Shown: one piece after another, positions 10,899 through 21,403 of the stretch | How the letters are laid out: every line of letters begins with the position of its first letter | Numbering within the stretch: position 1 is the stretch's first letter | NCBI GenBank assembly: GCA_001643675.2 | Contig: LSRY02000019.1 | Coordinates: 558,001-622,000, forward strand | DNA: 64,000 bases | Direction: 5' to 3' | Source of the DNA: Monocercomonoides exilis | Lineage: Eukaryota > Preaxostyla > Oxymonadida > Polymastigidae | Notes under the pieces: model-generated | What the model was told of the DNA's origin: nothing | Seen by the model: only the letters and a program-made list of their open reading frames with translations | Database searches by the model: none | Made by a program: the position numbers and the translations under genes

Positions 10899-12405
10899 AA
10901 TATGAAAAAAAAAAAAGGATTTTTAAAGAATACATGACAAGATTGTGTGGATTAGCAATTCAAACCAGATACATCTATGTCCATAATTCCGGATGGGCAC
11001 ATTTGCTCATTGAAAGAAGCAGGAGAAGAGACATAAATTGGAGTGCTGATGATTTATAATTACAATAAAACAAAAAGGTTATTTGTGAATAAATTCAACA
11101 TTTTTCGAATAACACATAGAAAGTGAACAAATGAATATTTACATAAAAATCACCAAAGAGCACAATAAGCAAACAGTTTGTACAGTCCTGCAAGGACAAT
11201 AAACGGGAGAGATCTTTCCTTCGCTGCCAGAGCGATGGATGAGATTCCTGGATCAGTCAGAAGCCCTCCATCAGCAGTGACTGTATGGCCATTGGAATTG
11301 ATAGGGAAACAGAAGAAGATTTATTATTATTATTATTATTATCATTATCATTTTTCATTGTTCGCAGGAATTGAAGTTAAGATTGACAGTTTTTATGTGT
11401 CAAAGTGAAGTTAAGTCGAAATGCGATGGAAAATGTGTCAAGAAATTGAAATATTTATTTAAAAAAACGGTAAACAAACTTGCAGTTGTTCCAACAATAA
11501 CTTTATTAACTCTTCCCATAACAGCAACAGCCGCAGCATCCGGTATAAGAAAAGTTTGAACGCCTGCTTTTGCTAATTCATTGGCCATCTTGTGTCCATG
11601 AAATCTATAATATATGATTCAAATACTTTTTTTTATTCTTTCTGTTTAAAAGGAACAAACGATGGAGCTCCGTTCGTAACAAATACAGAAAAATGCCTTC
11701 CTTTATGTGCGTTAATCAAAAAATTGTAGACTGTTTCCGAAAACCCTGCTGTGAGAATTACGGAACTGAAATAAATACGGATTAAAATTTAAAAAAATAT
11801 CGAAGATATCACACTCATTTTGTATATAATCCGAAGCTTGAAGAAGAATTTGCTCATAGTAATCTTCAAGCTGTTTTTTTGTTTCTTTAATTTCTTGAAT
11901 AATTGTACGAGTCTTGTGTTCTTAAAAGTTAAAAAAAGTATGAAAACAAAATAATTCAAATAAAACACACGGCTTTCTTTCTCATTTTCAGGGCCCGAGG
12001 AAGAATGCCCTCGTATGATGTGCAATGCTTTCAAAATCATATTATTTATTACAAAATCTAAATAAATGCATTTATTTGATAATTTGAAGACAATGAAAAA
12101 GTAATCAAATTAAATATCTAAATAAACAAACCAGAATGACGAAATTGTAAAATTAAAGAGCTTATTGCTCTTAAAGATTTTATCATTTCCGCTGTGCCCT
12201 TTGTTTTGTTTGTACGAACAACAGAGCTACATAAATCCAATGTTGCGTTTGCAACTGGAAGAGATCCACTCTGTGATTGAACTACATCAAGAAAGCTGAC
12301 TACAGCTTTCCTTTTGAATTCAAATTCTTCATCCATGAGAAAAATAGAAAAAATGAATGATCTTTTCCACTTAATTAATTTATAATTACCCATTTGTTGA
12401 ATCAT
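9577..12405 (-). CDS. EIF2B2: Translation initiation factor eIF2B subunit beta
   Basis: Ten exons are inferred: 12405-12390, 12326-12132, 12057-11971, 11920-11815, 11765-11661, 11604-11480, 11280-11175, 11045-10966, 10794-10707 and 10390-9577. All joins keep frame, giving about 573 residues. The assembled protein follows the beta subunit throughout: [90 protein letters not shown] and [11 protein letters not shown]. eIF2B is the GDP/GTP exchange factor for eIF2 and the target of stress-induced translational control. Animal beta subunits end near the LYxPxDY motif. Here a Ser/Pro/Thr-rich tail of about 240 residues follows (9577-10300). The first exon could instead start at the ATG near 12337. 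Confidence 0.93.
10391..10706 (-). repeat. Homopurine/homopyrimidine repeat within eIF2B beta intron 9
   Basis: This 316-nt intron is largely a tandem array. At 10440-10500 the plus strand shows an 8-nt period (GAAGAAGA), so the coding strand is TCTTCTTC. It sits upstream of the CATCCAG acceptor at 10391 and effectively forms a giant polypyrimidine tract. The donor is GTTTGT. Confidence 0.85.
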
Positions 12406-13152
12406 TTAATTTCACACCTTTTTTATTTACTTTCCTTTTGTTTTATTTCCTGAGATGAATTTATAATTTATGATATATGCTAATATTATCAATTATCATT
12501 TCAAAAAGACTGGGGATACTTTATTCAAGGTTATTTATCAAAAATATGTGATTAATGGCTTTTATCTTCATTCTAAGGAAGTTAAAATTGCATAATAAAG
12601 ACAGAAAACAATAAGTTCGAAAGGTATATTATCCTACATTTTCTACCGTCCAAATTCGTTTTTTTATGCAACAAAACTTTTTTCAAACTTTTCCTTTAAA
12701 ATTTACTGTACAAAAATGAAATCCGTGTCTTTATGCTCAAAAACCGCATGCAAGAAAGCATTTTTGATTTATTCATATCTTACAACTCTTTGCGAAATTA
12801 AAGTCATTATTTCCATAAAAAAGATTTGATTAACGAATATTTCTTAAATATTGCAAAAACAAAAAAATCTTTGAACTCAAAATTGAAAGTGAGTTTTTGT
12901 TAATAATCAATTAAGTTGTGGAGTATTTTTTTCTTCAATCTGAAATATTCTGTTAATAAAAATCATATAAACAAAGAATAAAATTTTCTGATTCGAAATA
13001 TTATACATTAATTATAAATTTCTCTTCAAGTGTGAATTTGTTTTTTTGAACTATTCACTTTTTAAGCTGAATAGTTATTTTTCATAAATATTTTTTTCTT
13101 GTGGAATAAATGAAGGTTCAAGATCTTGAAATTTTTATTTTCATTTTTTAAA
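12406..13152. other. Divergent intergenic region, eIF2B beta / SURF6
   Basis: About 750 bases of AT-rich DNA between divergent genes. It presumably holds both promoters. I see no gene, RNA or strong repeat. Confidence 0.6.
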
Positions 13153-14314
13153 ATGAATGTCTCTGTAAAAACGCTTAAAAATTATGAGAAATGTTTGAAT
13201 TGATATTTATGTTTTATTGCATCCATTTATATATATTGCTTGAAGTTTTCAAGAGCTTTCAGGCTGTTATTCCAGAAATCTTCAAAAAGCCGGAACATTC
13301 AGATTTTAAATACGATGAGACGGTTGTGAATCATATATTTATTTATTCCTTTTTAAATCTATTTATTTTCAATTTGCAATCAAATTGCTGTTGCGATTTA
13401 ATAATAATTATTAGGAAGCTGAAAAGATCAGACAAGAAATTGTAAAAAGAGGGAGAGAATATAAAAAAGTTTCTGAAAACAAAGACAGCAAACGCAAAAT
13501 CTCTGAAACAGGAGAATTTATTCCTCTCACTTCAAAGAAAACAACTCCTTCAAATAAACAAACGAAAAAATCAGATAAACATGCAAAAGGCAAACAAATG
13601 ATGAATGAAGAAGAAGATAATGATTTTACATTTGCAGCAGTGAAGGATGGCGATCCAGAACCAGACAAATTGAAGAAAGGAAAATCCAAAAAGTTACTTC
13701 TTCGTGATGCAATGAAAAAGCAAAAGAAAGCTGATCGGTTGAAAGAAACTGAAAATGGAAGAGTTTGAAAAGCAAAAATTTTCTTTTGTGTTAATAATGA
13801 AATCTTTATCATTTTTTTCGAACTTTTTTGTTTTAACATTTAATTAGAAAATATTGGCCGAGCAGTCTTGGAAGAGAATGGAATCGCTTGCAGAGGGAAA
13901 GAAATTGAAGGATGATCCAAAACTTATTGAAAAAGCAATAAAGAGAAAGCATCAAGAAAAAGAAAGAAGCGCGAAGAGATGGTTTACTATTTTCACATTT
14001 TATATCTTCATTTCTTTTACATCATTTTTTTTTCCCATTAACTACAGGAAAGCAAAGCTTGCACAGCAAAAGAAGGAGAAAGACGAGGCAATGGAGAAAA
14101 AGAAGCGTAATATTGAGTGGCACAATCAGCACAAGAAAGACAAAAAGACGGTATACTCCTTTGCTATCAATTTTCACCTTTTATTTCATATTTGATTATA
14201 ATTTTGTTCATTTCTATCAAACTTGATTTATAATTGTCCATTACCACCAAACTGTCAAATTGACAAAAAAAAAAGAGCAAAGTCGTTCAGAAAAAGAGGC
14301 CTGCACGGAAGTAA
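13153..14314 (+). CDS. SURF6: SURF6/Rrp14-family nucleolar protein
   Basis: Six exons are inferred: 13153-13192, 13246-13322, 13415-13762, 13848-13981, 14048-14150 and 14276-14314. They give about 246 residues. The last acceptor could be 14289 instead of 14275. The C-terminal half carries the SURF6 signature: SWKRMESLAEGKKLKDDP, then LIEKAIKRKHQEKERSAKRW, then KKRNIEWHNQHKKDKK. The N-terminal half is Lys-rich and less conserved. SURF6/Rrp14 proteins act in the nucleolus in assembly of pre-ribosomal particles. The ATG at 13153 gives MNVSVKTLKNYEK and the join to FFKSFQAVIPEIF. The gene converges on the large NF-X1-like gene. The family assignment is good; the last exon is less certain. Confidence 0.85.
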
Positions 14315-14726
14315 TCTTTTGAACATTTCACAAGTTACACACTTCATTTGAATGAGAAAATTGCATTGGATATTCACACCAGCATTTTTCCAGAAAGGAG
14401 AAAAATTATTTCATTTACATTGAAGAATTGTGAAGTGTATAAAAGAAAGCCAAATAATGCAGAGGAGGAGAAGCTGCATTGTGAAATGCGCTTTGAGCTT
14501 GCTTGCCAAATGATGAGCAGTGTTCAAAGCGAGGAAAAAATAAAAAAATAAAAAAATTTGCATTCAATTATTTATTTCCATCTGTTGAATTCTAAATGTA
14601 TAATTTCCCTTAAACAGAAAGAAAGAAACAAACAAACAAATCAGAGCAACCAACAAGAACTCCAAAAATCAAAAAACAAAATACAAAAAAACAAACAAAC
14701 AAAAAAAAATGACCATTCACATAAGC
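14315..14726. other. Convergent spacer between SURF6 and NF-X1-like genes
   Basis: AT-rich spacer. An open frame at 14348-14551 (67 codons) begins only with TTG, lacks an early ATG and shows no family resemblance, so I do not call it. A/C-rich simple sequence (AAAC units) lies at about 14625-14710. Confidence 0.5.
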
Positions 14727-17700
14727 TTAACCACTTCCTTCAATAGACTTTGGCTGTGGGAATATGGGTACCACGCTAATTTGCTCTGTATCATGGCATG
14801 CATTCAGGAGAAGCACGTGTCTTCGTGTGGAGAAGCAGACGAGAAAACGAGTAGACAATGGAATATTCTCATCAGCCAGATCAGTGTTGTCAGAGGAATG
14901 TTTAGAGCCACTTCGAGATGTTGTTGTATAAGCAGTGTTCCTCAGCCCATTTTTTTGCTTTTCTCTTTCTCTTATGTTCACAAGCTCTTGAAGCTCCTCT
15001 TTCGTCCGGATGCGCCTCATTCGGAACAGTCGGCAGAACGGAAGCAAAGCATTGCATACATCTTGCTCTGTTACTATTCTCTTCTTCTTCTTCTTCTTCT
15101 CTCCCTCTGTACAGGAATCTATTTCTGCTTCTGCTTCTCCTTCAGCTTTTGCCTCTTTTATTATTGAAGTTTTCTTTTCTTCCTTTTCTTCTTCCTCTTC
15201 TTCAATTTCTTTTTCTTCCTTCTCTTTGTTCTCGTTCACAACCTTCACATCTTTCTTCTTGTACTTCTGTTTCTTTTCTCTTTTATTCTCCTTCTCCTTC
15301 TCCTCCTCATCCTTCTCCTCCTTCCATCTCCCAGCAATCGCCAGTTTTTCATTCACTTTCCTCTTTTCTCCTTTGCTGACTGCATAATAACCAGGCAGAA
15401 TCGTCACAATCGCTGCTTTCTTCGGCTCGTTCAGCAGCTGTTCAATAGACACATCGTCTGGAAGCAGAACGGGCATCCACATGAACGACAAGAGCACACG
15501 GGGAATGTGCGGATCACCTGCAGGGACAACAGGGTCTGTGAAGTTGGTGAGCTTGGCGGCAACACAGGAGGGCTTTGAAGAGAAGGAGGAGGAATAATAT
15601 GAGCCATATGGTGATGAAGCGCGGGAGAAGGAAGAGAAAACAGGAGGAGAAAAAGAAGAAGAGGAGGAAGAGGAGGAAGAAGAAGAAGAGACAATAGCCC
15701 AACCCATAGAATTCTTGTTCTTTTGCTTTTGATTGCTTAATTTGCGAGAAGAAGAAGGAGGAGGGGAAGTAGTAGTAGAAGAAGAAGAAGAAGAAGAAGC
15801 AGAAGCAGAAGCAGAAGCAGAAGAAGAAGCCGACTCTTTCTTCTCAGGCGGCAGAGGTTTAGATGAGATCTTCATTTCTCTTAAGGTTTCCTTTGCATCG
15901 TCTGCATCCAAAGGAGCAGAGCAGCAGAGCCCAAAGTGATAACACACTTCAGCCAGCGCTATGCGGTGGGGTGTGTCCAGAGGAGAAGTGGCGACTGTTG
16001 AAGTGTTCAAAGCACGCCAGACACAGGGAGGTGGAGTTGATGGTGTATCGTCAGTGGGGTTGGGGGAAGAGGAAAGGGAAGAGGAAGAGGAAGAGGAAGA
16101 GGAAGAGGAAGAGGAAGAGGAAGAGGAAGAGGAAGAGGAAGAGGAGGAGGAGGAGGAGGAGGAAGAAGAAAAAGAAGAAGAAGAAGAATAGGAAGAAGAG
16201 GAAGAGGAAGAAGAGGAAGAGGAAGAAGCTGAAGTCGGAGGTGCTCTTCCATAAGCATGTGTGTACAGTTTGTTTAGCTCCTCCTTCAATGCATCTGATG
16301 AATGGCCAATGAGATTAGGTAAAGGAAAAGTAGACATAAAATAGCGAGAATGTGGCAGCTTTCTCTCAGAAGGCGATGTTTCCTTTGATGCAGCCACTGA
16401 CAAACTGTCATGTTCGCCAAGCTCATTGCTATCATCATCAGAAATGGCAGCAAAGGAAGAAGAAGACGACGAAGAAGACAAAGAATAGGATGATGATAAT
16501 GATGATGACTCTTTTCTCCACGATCGACTTCCATTTTGCTTCTTGTTTGATTTCTCCGTTCGTTCTGCAACGCGCACCAGCAGTGCACAGACACACTCAG
16601 CATACACCACAAAGCAGATGTCACTGCGAGCCACAAGCATTGCCGTTTTTGTGTATGTGCTTTCGACCTCAGCAACAGGAGGCTGGCTGAAAGGGGTGCT
16701 GCTCAGCTCCTCCATCGCTGCCTCATCAACTGCACTGGACACGACAGGGTGGGGAATGTGAAAGGGCGCTCGTGAATTGGAGAAGGATGAGGAGGAGGAG
16801 GAGGTGGTGGTGGCTGAGCCAGACGCATGGGCAAAGGAATTGCAGGAGATAGAAGAGGAAGATGAAGAAGAGGATGAACGTTTGAAAGGTGGGGGAGAAA
16901 TTGAGGATATTGGCCTAGATGAAACAGAAGACGAAGACGAAGAAGGAGGAGGCGATAAAGAAGTAGACGCAAATGTTCTGCTTCTTGTGTTTGCGCTGTC
17001 CATTCTTGTCTTCCGCTTCTGCTCCAACTTCCTGTTTGTGTCAACCATCTTCTGCAGCTGCGAAGGGAGGATGCTGCAGTACTTGTGCTCCGCCAGCGCC
17101 TCGCTCAGCCTCCGCTGCAGAATGCGGCATTCGTCATTGCACTTCAGCTCCCGCCAGCGCAGAAACCTTCTCAAATGAAATCCCTTGTTCAAACACTCCT
17201 TCACTTCTTCCAGGTTTCCGCATTCACAGTGCAGAACCACGGGCTGCTCGCAGGACTTCACATCGAGACAAGGAAAAGGCGCGTGGCAGCTGTGCTGGCA
17301 GAGATGGCCACAGAAAGGGAGGGGCTGCAGACATGGCTGGTGGCACGGGCGGATGGGTGGGCCAGTTGGGGAGGAAGGGGAAGAAGAAGAAGAAGAAGAA
17401 GAAGAAGATGATGATGATGATGATGATGCATGCTCAGAAATAAGCTCTCCTTTTTGTTTGGCTTTCTCTCTCTTTCTCTTTTCCTTGTAATACGTCCACT
17501 TGATGCGGTGTACCTCTCCTTCGCTTTCTTCTCCAGTGAGCATGTCAATATATCCCTGATCGCTTCCTTCTTCATCCTCAGCGAATTTCGCATCATCGTA
17601 ATCATCATCTTCATCATCATCATCTTCTTCTTCTTCATCGCCTTTATTGTTTCTACCGCTTTTGTAGTAATTATTCTCTCTTTCTTCCTCATCTTCCTTA

Positions 17701-20507
17701 TAATCATCATCGTCTTCATCATCTTCTTCTATCTCTTCCTCATCCTCATCTGAATCCATTCCTTCCATCAAGTCTCTCGCAAGCCGGGCGCCTCTCGTCT
17801 TCCTCTCATATTTCTGGTTCTTTACACAAACTCTTCCTCTACTCTGCTCATTCACCCTTCCACTTCCACTTCCACTTCCATTGCCTTTGCCTTTGCCTTC
17901 TGCTTTTCTGCCACTCGGTCCGCTCTTCAACCAAAGTGACATTAGTTTGCCTTCTCTTCCTCTGTCTTCTCTGTATCCCTCCTTCTCCAGCCTCGTCCTC
18001 GTGAACCTCATGCCAAACACATCTGCGTCTGCCTCCTCCTCTTCTCCTTCTCCTTCTTCTCCTTCTCCTTCCATACACCCCCCCTTGTGGCACAAGCGTT
18101 GGCAGTGATGGATCCCACAGGGCAGAAGCTTCCCGCAGACCTCGTCGCAGAACGCCTCTTCCCCACACAGCACGCCACGTACCACTTTGTGCCCTCCCGC
18201 ACACATCCTGTCCACACGCACGCGACACGGCGGACATTCTGGCTCGCCCACAGGGTCGTGGCAGAGATGATCCGGTGGGTGGCCACATGGCCTGGGGATG
18301 GAGCATTGGTGCGGGCACTTCGGAAGAGGATCACCACAGCGGATGGGCGGAGCTTTGCGTGTCCTTCCGCAGGGGCACACGTACTCCTCCTCGGAGATGA
18401 AGTTGCAGCGGTTCGGACAAGGCCCCGTGTGGCAGGGGTAAGGGCAGGTGTGCCTCTTGCAAGGCAGCAGCTTGCCACAGGGGAGCAGACACTCGTGTGT
18501 CATGCTCATGGCGCCGTCGCCGTCGACGCTGAAGCGGCCGTTCAGCCCCAGCGTAAAGGAGGAGTCTGGGCAGCAGGGGATGTTGCAGTAGTGTTTGCCG
18601 CAGCTCTTCTGCGCTCGGCAGAGGCGGGTGCAACGGAAGACGGCGGGAAGCGCTGTGATGTCGAGCGAGTCGAGGACAGACTGAACTTCAGACTGGAGAT
18701 TGGGAACGAGGTAGTTGAACATCGGGCGCGGGTGAGAGGAGGACTGGGCATATGATGGCACAGAAGAAGATGATGGAAGTGAGGAAGTAGAAGAAGAAGA
18801 AGATGATGATGATGAAGACGATGAAGTGCAATCTGACTCTTCGGGCAGGATAGGAGGGAAGCACTCGTCGATGGTGAGCAGCTTCTCGTTCATCAAGTTC
18901 ATGATGAGCTCAGTAACAGTGGCCTCCTCCATCATCCCTCTGTAGAAGTCTGGGATGCGCACGTTGTTCTCCTCGCAGTCGCGCACAATCTCCTGCTGCC
19001 GTGCCGCCAGGTCGCAGCAGCGCATCACCCGCACTTCGCGCCGGCAGCGGCACGTGACAGCAATAATCTCTGTGCATGGTCCACAGCGGTAGAACGGGTG
19101 GGAAGCAGATATAAGGGGCATGCTGTTCTCAGAGAAACCTGTTGAGACTGTCGGGCCAAACAGAAGCGGGTTGGCAGATGGTGCGTAGTCCACAGCGCCG
19201 ATCGTGGGGTCGATGGTCTGGTGGCACAGGCGGTGGCACTTGTGGCCGCAGACAGGCACAGCGCGGGGGCAGCTCTGCCCGCAGGACAAAAAGGGGTCGA
19301 GACACGACTCTCTCTTCTTCTGTGCAGGCACTGCTTTCAAAGCAGGGATGGTGTCGCTCTGTGCCAGAATCTCCTCTTCAGTCATTTTCCCGCAGCCGCA
19401 TGTCGGGTGCTCCGAGGGATGAAGAGGACAGATGATGCATGGGTTAGGATGGCACATGGACTGGCAAAGATGGCGGCCACATCGCAGAACACGTCCGCAC
19501 GTGTTTCTGCAGCTGAAAATCCCTTCAGAATAGGCAGTTTGCGATGAAGTGGAAGAGCAGGGTGATGAAGATGGTGATGAAGAGGAGGAAGAAGCGCTTA
19601 AAGAAAAAGGAGCTGAAGAAGATGAAGATGAGTGCATATGCGACTCTATCGTTCCACATGGGAAATTTGATTTTGACACTTTTCCGCAATAACAATGTGC
19701 AGTTTCTTTAACGGAACATTCACCGCAAGATCCGCTATGGCATACGCGCTGGCAAAAATGTCTTCCACACGGCAATTTGCGGCCACATATTTTCCCACAT
19801 GAATAACCGTATTCATCAGTTCCGCATGGACGCTGCTCGTTTGTTTTACCGCAAAAGCACAGACGAGCCGGTCCCATTTCCGAGCATGGTGGGCATCGTC
19901 CGGGATGGCAAAGGGCTTTGCACGTGTGAGGACAAGGAGGAACAAGAGGTGGAGGTGACGAAGAAGGAGGAGGAGATGATAAAGAAGGTGGTGAAGACGT
20001 TGATGGTGGTGGGCTCGCTGAAGAATGTCTTGCATATCGTTGAGAAAGAGGTTTCCCACAAACTTTTCCACATGAATGTGGGATTAAAGTATTGGAAATT
20101 GGTGGATTTTCTGTTTTTCCGCAAAAGCACAGATATGGAAGCTGTTTCTCTGTATCGTATGTGTGAGGGCTATTGCAAAATGGACATCTAAAGAAGCCCA
20201 ATTTTGCGTTTGATGAATCTGAACCAGAAGTATGTGAGTAAAGTTCGTCAAAAGACAATAATCCGCCTTCCTCTGCTGAATTTGAAGGCATAGACCCTCG
20301 TTCTAATGCTTCTGCAGCTCGCTTTTTCTGCAATTTTTGTTCTGTAAGGATCCAATCATGTATGCAGGACAGATGATACATACGAAAGCAAACATGACAA
20401 TTCCAAATTTCATCGCTTTTGCAAATAAAACCAAAACAAATAGCACATTCATAAGTTTCTTCTTTAAGCTGCTTTTCAAGTTGAGTATCGTCATTTTTAA
20501 TTTCCAT
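14727..20507 (-). CDS. NF-X1-type zinc-finger protein with N-terminal RING-like domain
   Basis: A single uninterrupted frame of 1926 residues. Residues about 19-120 form a RING/PHD-like finger (CAICFGF, CHVC, HLSCIHDW, CPFC). From about residue 145 to 900, and again near 1070-1120, come roughly ten NF-X1 repeats of the type CGxxLPCGxHxCxxxCHxGxCxxC. Examples are CGRKLPCGRHFCQRVCH, CGKLLPCKRHTCPYPCH and CGKLLPCGIHHCQRLCH. A weak R3H-like segment (HRIALAEVCYHFGL) lies near residue 1520. NFX1/FAP1/shuttle-craft proteins are nuclear regulators that combine RING and NF-X1 fingers. Between domains there are very long Ser, Glu/Asp and Lys tracts, including a poly-Ser run of about 40 residues. Whether all tracts are exonic cannot be shown here, but the frame stays open. 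Confidence 0.93.
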   Translation of the reverse strand: MEIKNDDTQLEKQLKEETYECAICFGFICKSDEIWNCHVCFRMYHLSCIHDWILTEQKLQKKRAAEALERGSMPSNSAEEGGLLSFDELYSHTSGSDSSNAKLGFFRCPFCNSPHTYDTEKQLPYLCFCGKTENPPISNTLIPHSCGKVCGKPLSQRYARHSSASPPPSTSSPPSLSSPPPSSSPPPLVPPCPHTCKALCHPGRCPPCSEMGPARLCFCGKTNEQRPCGTDEYGYSCGKICGRKLPCGRHFCQRVCHSGSCGECSVKETAHCYCGKVSKSNFPCGTIESHMHSSSSSSAPFSLSASSSSSSPSSSPCSSTSSQTAYSEGIFSCRNTCGRVLRCGRHLCQSMCHPNPCIICPLHPSEHPTCGCGKMTEEEILAQSDTIPALKAVPAQKKRESCLDPFLSCGQSCPRAVPVCGHKCHRLCHQTIDPTIGAVDYAPSANPLLFGPTVSTGFSENSMPLISASHPFYRCGPCTEIIAVTCRCRREVRVMRCCDLAARQQEIVRDCEENNVRIPDFYRGMMEEATVTELIMNLMNEKLLTIDECFPPILPEESDCTSSSSSSSSSSSSTSSLPSSSSVPSYAQSSSHPRPMFNYLVPNLQSEVQSVLDSLDITALPAVFRCTRLCRAQKSCGKHYCNIPCCPDSSFTLGLNGRFSVDGDGAMSMTHECLLPCGKLLPCKRHTCPYPCHTGPCPNRCNFISEEEYVCPCGRTRKAPPIRCGDPLPKCPHQCSIPRPCGHPPDHLCHDPVGEPECPPCRVRVDRMCAGGHKVVRGVLCGEEAFCDEVCGKLLPCGIHHCQRLCHKGGCMEGEGEEGEGEEEEADADVFGMRFTRTRLEKEGYREDRGREGKLMSLWLKSGPSGRKAEGKGKGNGSGSGSGRVNEQSRGRVCVKNQKYERKTRGARLARDLMEGMDSDEDEEEIEEDDEDDDDYKEDEEERENNYYKSGRNNKGDEEEEDDDDEDDDYDDAKFAEDEEGSDQGYIDMLTGEESEGEVHRIKWTYYKEKRKREKAKQKGELISEHASSSSSSSSSSSSSSSSPSSPTGPPIRPCHQPCLQPLPFCGHLCQHSCHAPFPCLDVKSCEQPVVLHCECGNLEEVKECLNKGFHLRRFLRWRELKCNDECRILQRRLSEALAEHKYCSILPSQLQKMVDTNRKLEQKRKTRMDSANTRSRTFASTSLSPPPSSSSSSVSSRPISSISPPPFKRSSSSSSSSSISCNSFAHASGSATTTSSSSSSFSNSRAPFHIPHPVVSSAVDEAAMEELSSTPFSQPPVAEVESTYTKTAMLVARSDICFVVYAECVCALLVRVAERTEKSNKKQNGSRSWRKESSSLSSSYSLSSSSSSSSFAAISDDDSNELGEHDSLSVAASKETSPSERKLPHSRYFMSTFPLPNLIGHSSDALKEELNKLYTHAYGRAPPTSASSSSSSSSSSSSYSSSSSFSSSSSSSSSSSSSSSSSSSSSSSSSSSSSSSLSSSPNPTDDTPSTPPPCVWRALNTSTVATSPLDTPHRIALAEVCYHFGLCCSAPLDADDAKETLREMKISSKPLPPEKKESASSSASASASASSSSSSSTTTSPPPSSSRKLSNQKQKNKNSMGWAIVSSSSSSSSSSSSFSPPVFSSFSRASSPYGSYYSSSFSSKPSCVAAKLTNFTDPVVPAGDPHIPRVLLSFMWMPVLLPDDVSIEQLLNEPKKAAIVTILPGYYAVSKGEKRKVNEKLAIAGRWKEEKDEEEKEKENKREKKQKYKKKDVKVVNENKEKEEKEIEEEEEEKEEKKTSIIKEAKAEGEAEAEIDSCTEGEKKKKKKRIVTEQDVCNALLPFCRLFRMRRIRTKEELQELVNIREREKQKNGLRNTAYTTTSRSGSKHSSDNTDLADENIPLSTRFLVCFSTRRHVLLLNACHDTEQISVVPIFPQPKSIEGSG
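16072..16215. repeat. GAAGAG hexanucleotide repeat in the NF-X1-like gene
   Basis: On the plus strand GAGGAA/GAAGAG units repeat in tandem. On the coding (minus) strand they are TCC and TCT codons encoding a Ser run. The antisense frames give poly-Glu and poly-Lys/Arg shadows. Confidence 0.9.
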
Positions 20508-21403
20508 TTAGGTAACGCCAACAAAAATAATATCACTTAAGTTGAAACATCTTATGGTAAGGATCCTTCAATTATCATTTGTGAAGTTGACTTCATTTGT
20601 CCACAATATTTTTTCAAAAAAATAAACAGATAAACTTAAGCAAATTTTGTCCAAAAAATTCTTCGAGAATGAAACCAACAATGAACAAATATTGATAGAT
20701 TAATGGAAAAGGAAAAATCAAACAACAAAAATGAAAGCTCAACCTCTGTTGGGATGTCCACACAATCAACTGAAGACAAACAAGATGTCATGAAACAAAA
20801 TAATCTATAAAAAAAGACGTACGAAATGAATGAATGAGCTTTAATGAAAGCCAACGAAATACGAAACGAAATTTTTCTATTGATAAAAAGAAAGAGTAAA
20901 AATTTTATAAAAAACAAAAAAATTTCAATATAGAAATCTGAAAATGTTGAAGAAAAGAGGATATAATTAATAAGGTCTTCTGCATATAACCATTATTTAA
21001 AGGGGAGCAATACTGAATAAAAATAAATAATCTCATTGAAAATACATTTGCTCCTAATAAAAATTTGGATTTACATGAAATAAAAAAAATGAAAGTGAAA
21101 TAAAAAGACAAAAATCACATAGACATTTGACTTTCAAACTAAAAATTGCTTTAACACAACATAGATAAATTAAAGCTGTGAAACATAATGCGAACAGAAA
21201 TAATGACGGTTTTTCTATTTCAAAAAGGAATAAAGGAAAAGAAAAGAAAAGAAAAGAAAAATAAAACAAAAATTGTAAGATGTTTAAAAATGAAACTACA
21301 ATGCTTTAACTAATAGTTCGTTAATGCTGACAAAATTATAATGTGCATTTGTTTTATTATTCATTGCGGAGTCCAAAGAAATCCCATATGCTTCAATAAG
21401 TCA
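20508..21403. other. Intergenic region upstream of the NF-X1-like gene
   Basis: Nearly 900 bases of AT-rich DNA between the NF-X1-like start and the 3' end of the beta-helix protein. Several short minus-strand open frames (for example 20636-20917 and 21054-21269) are Phe/Leu/Ile-rich by composition and show no family. I see no gene. Confidence 0.6.

Noticed and set aside
14348-14551. 67-codon ORF after SURF6
   Set aside because: It opens only with TTG, has no family resemblance, and no supporting exon structure.
15733-17753. Plus-strand Glu/Lys/Arg-rich ORFs across the NF-X1-like gene
   Set aside because: They are antisense shadows of Ser, Asp and Lys codon runs; the minus-strand zinc-finger frame explains the DNA.
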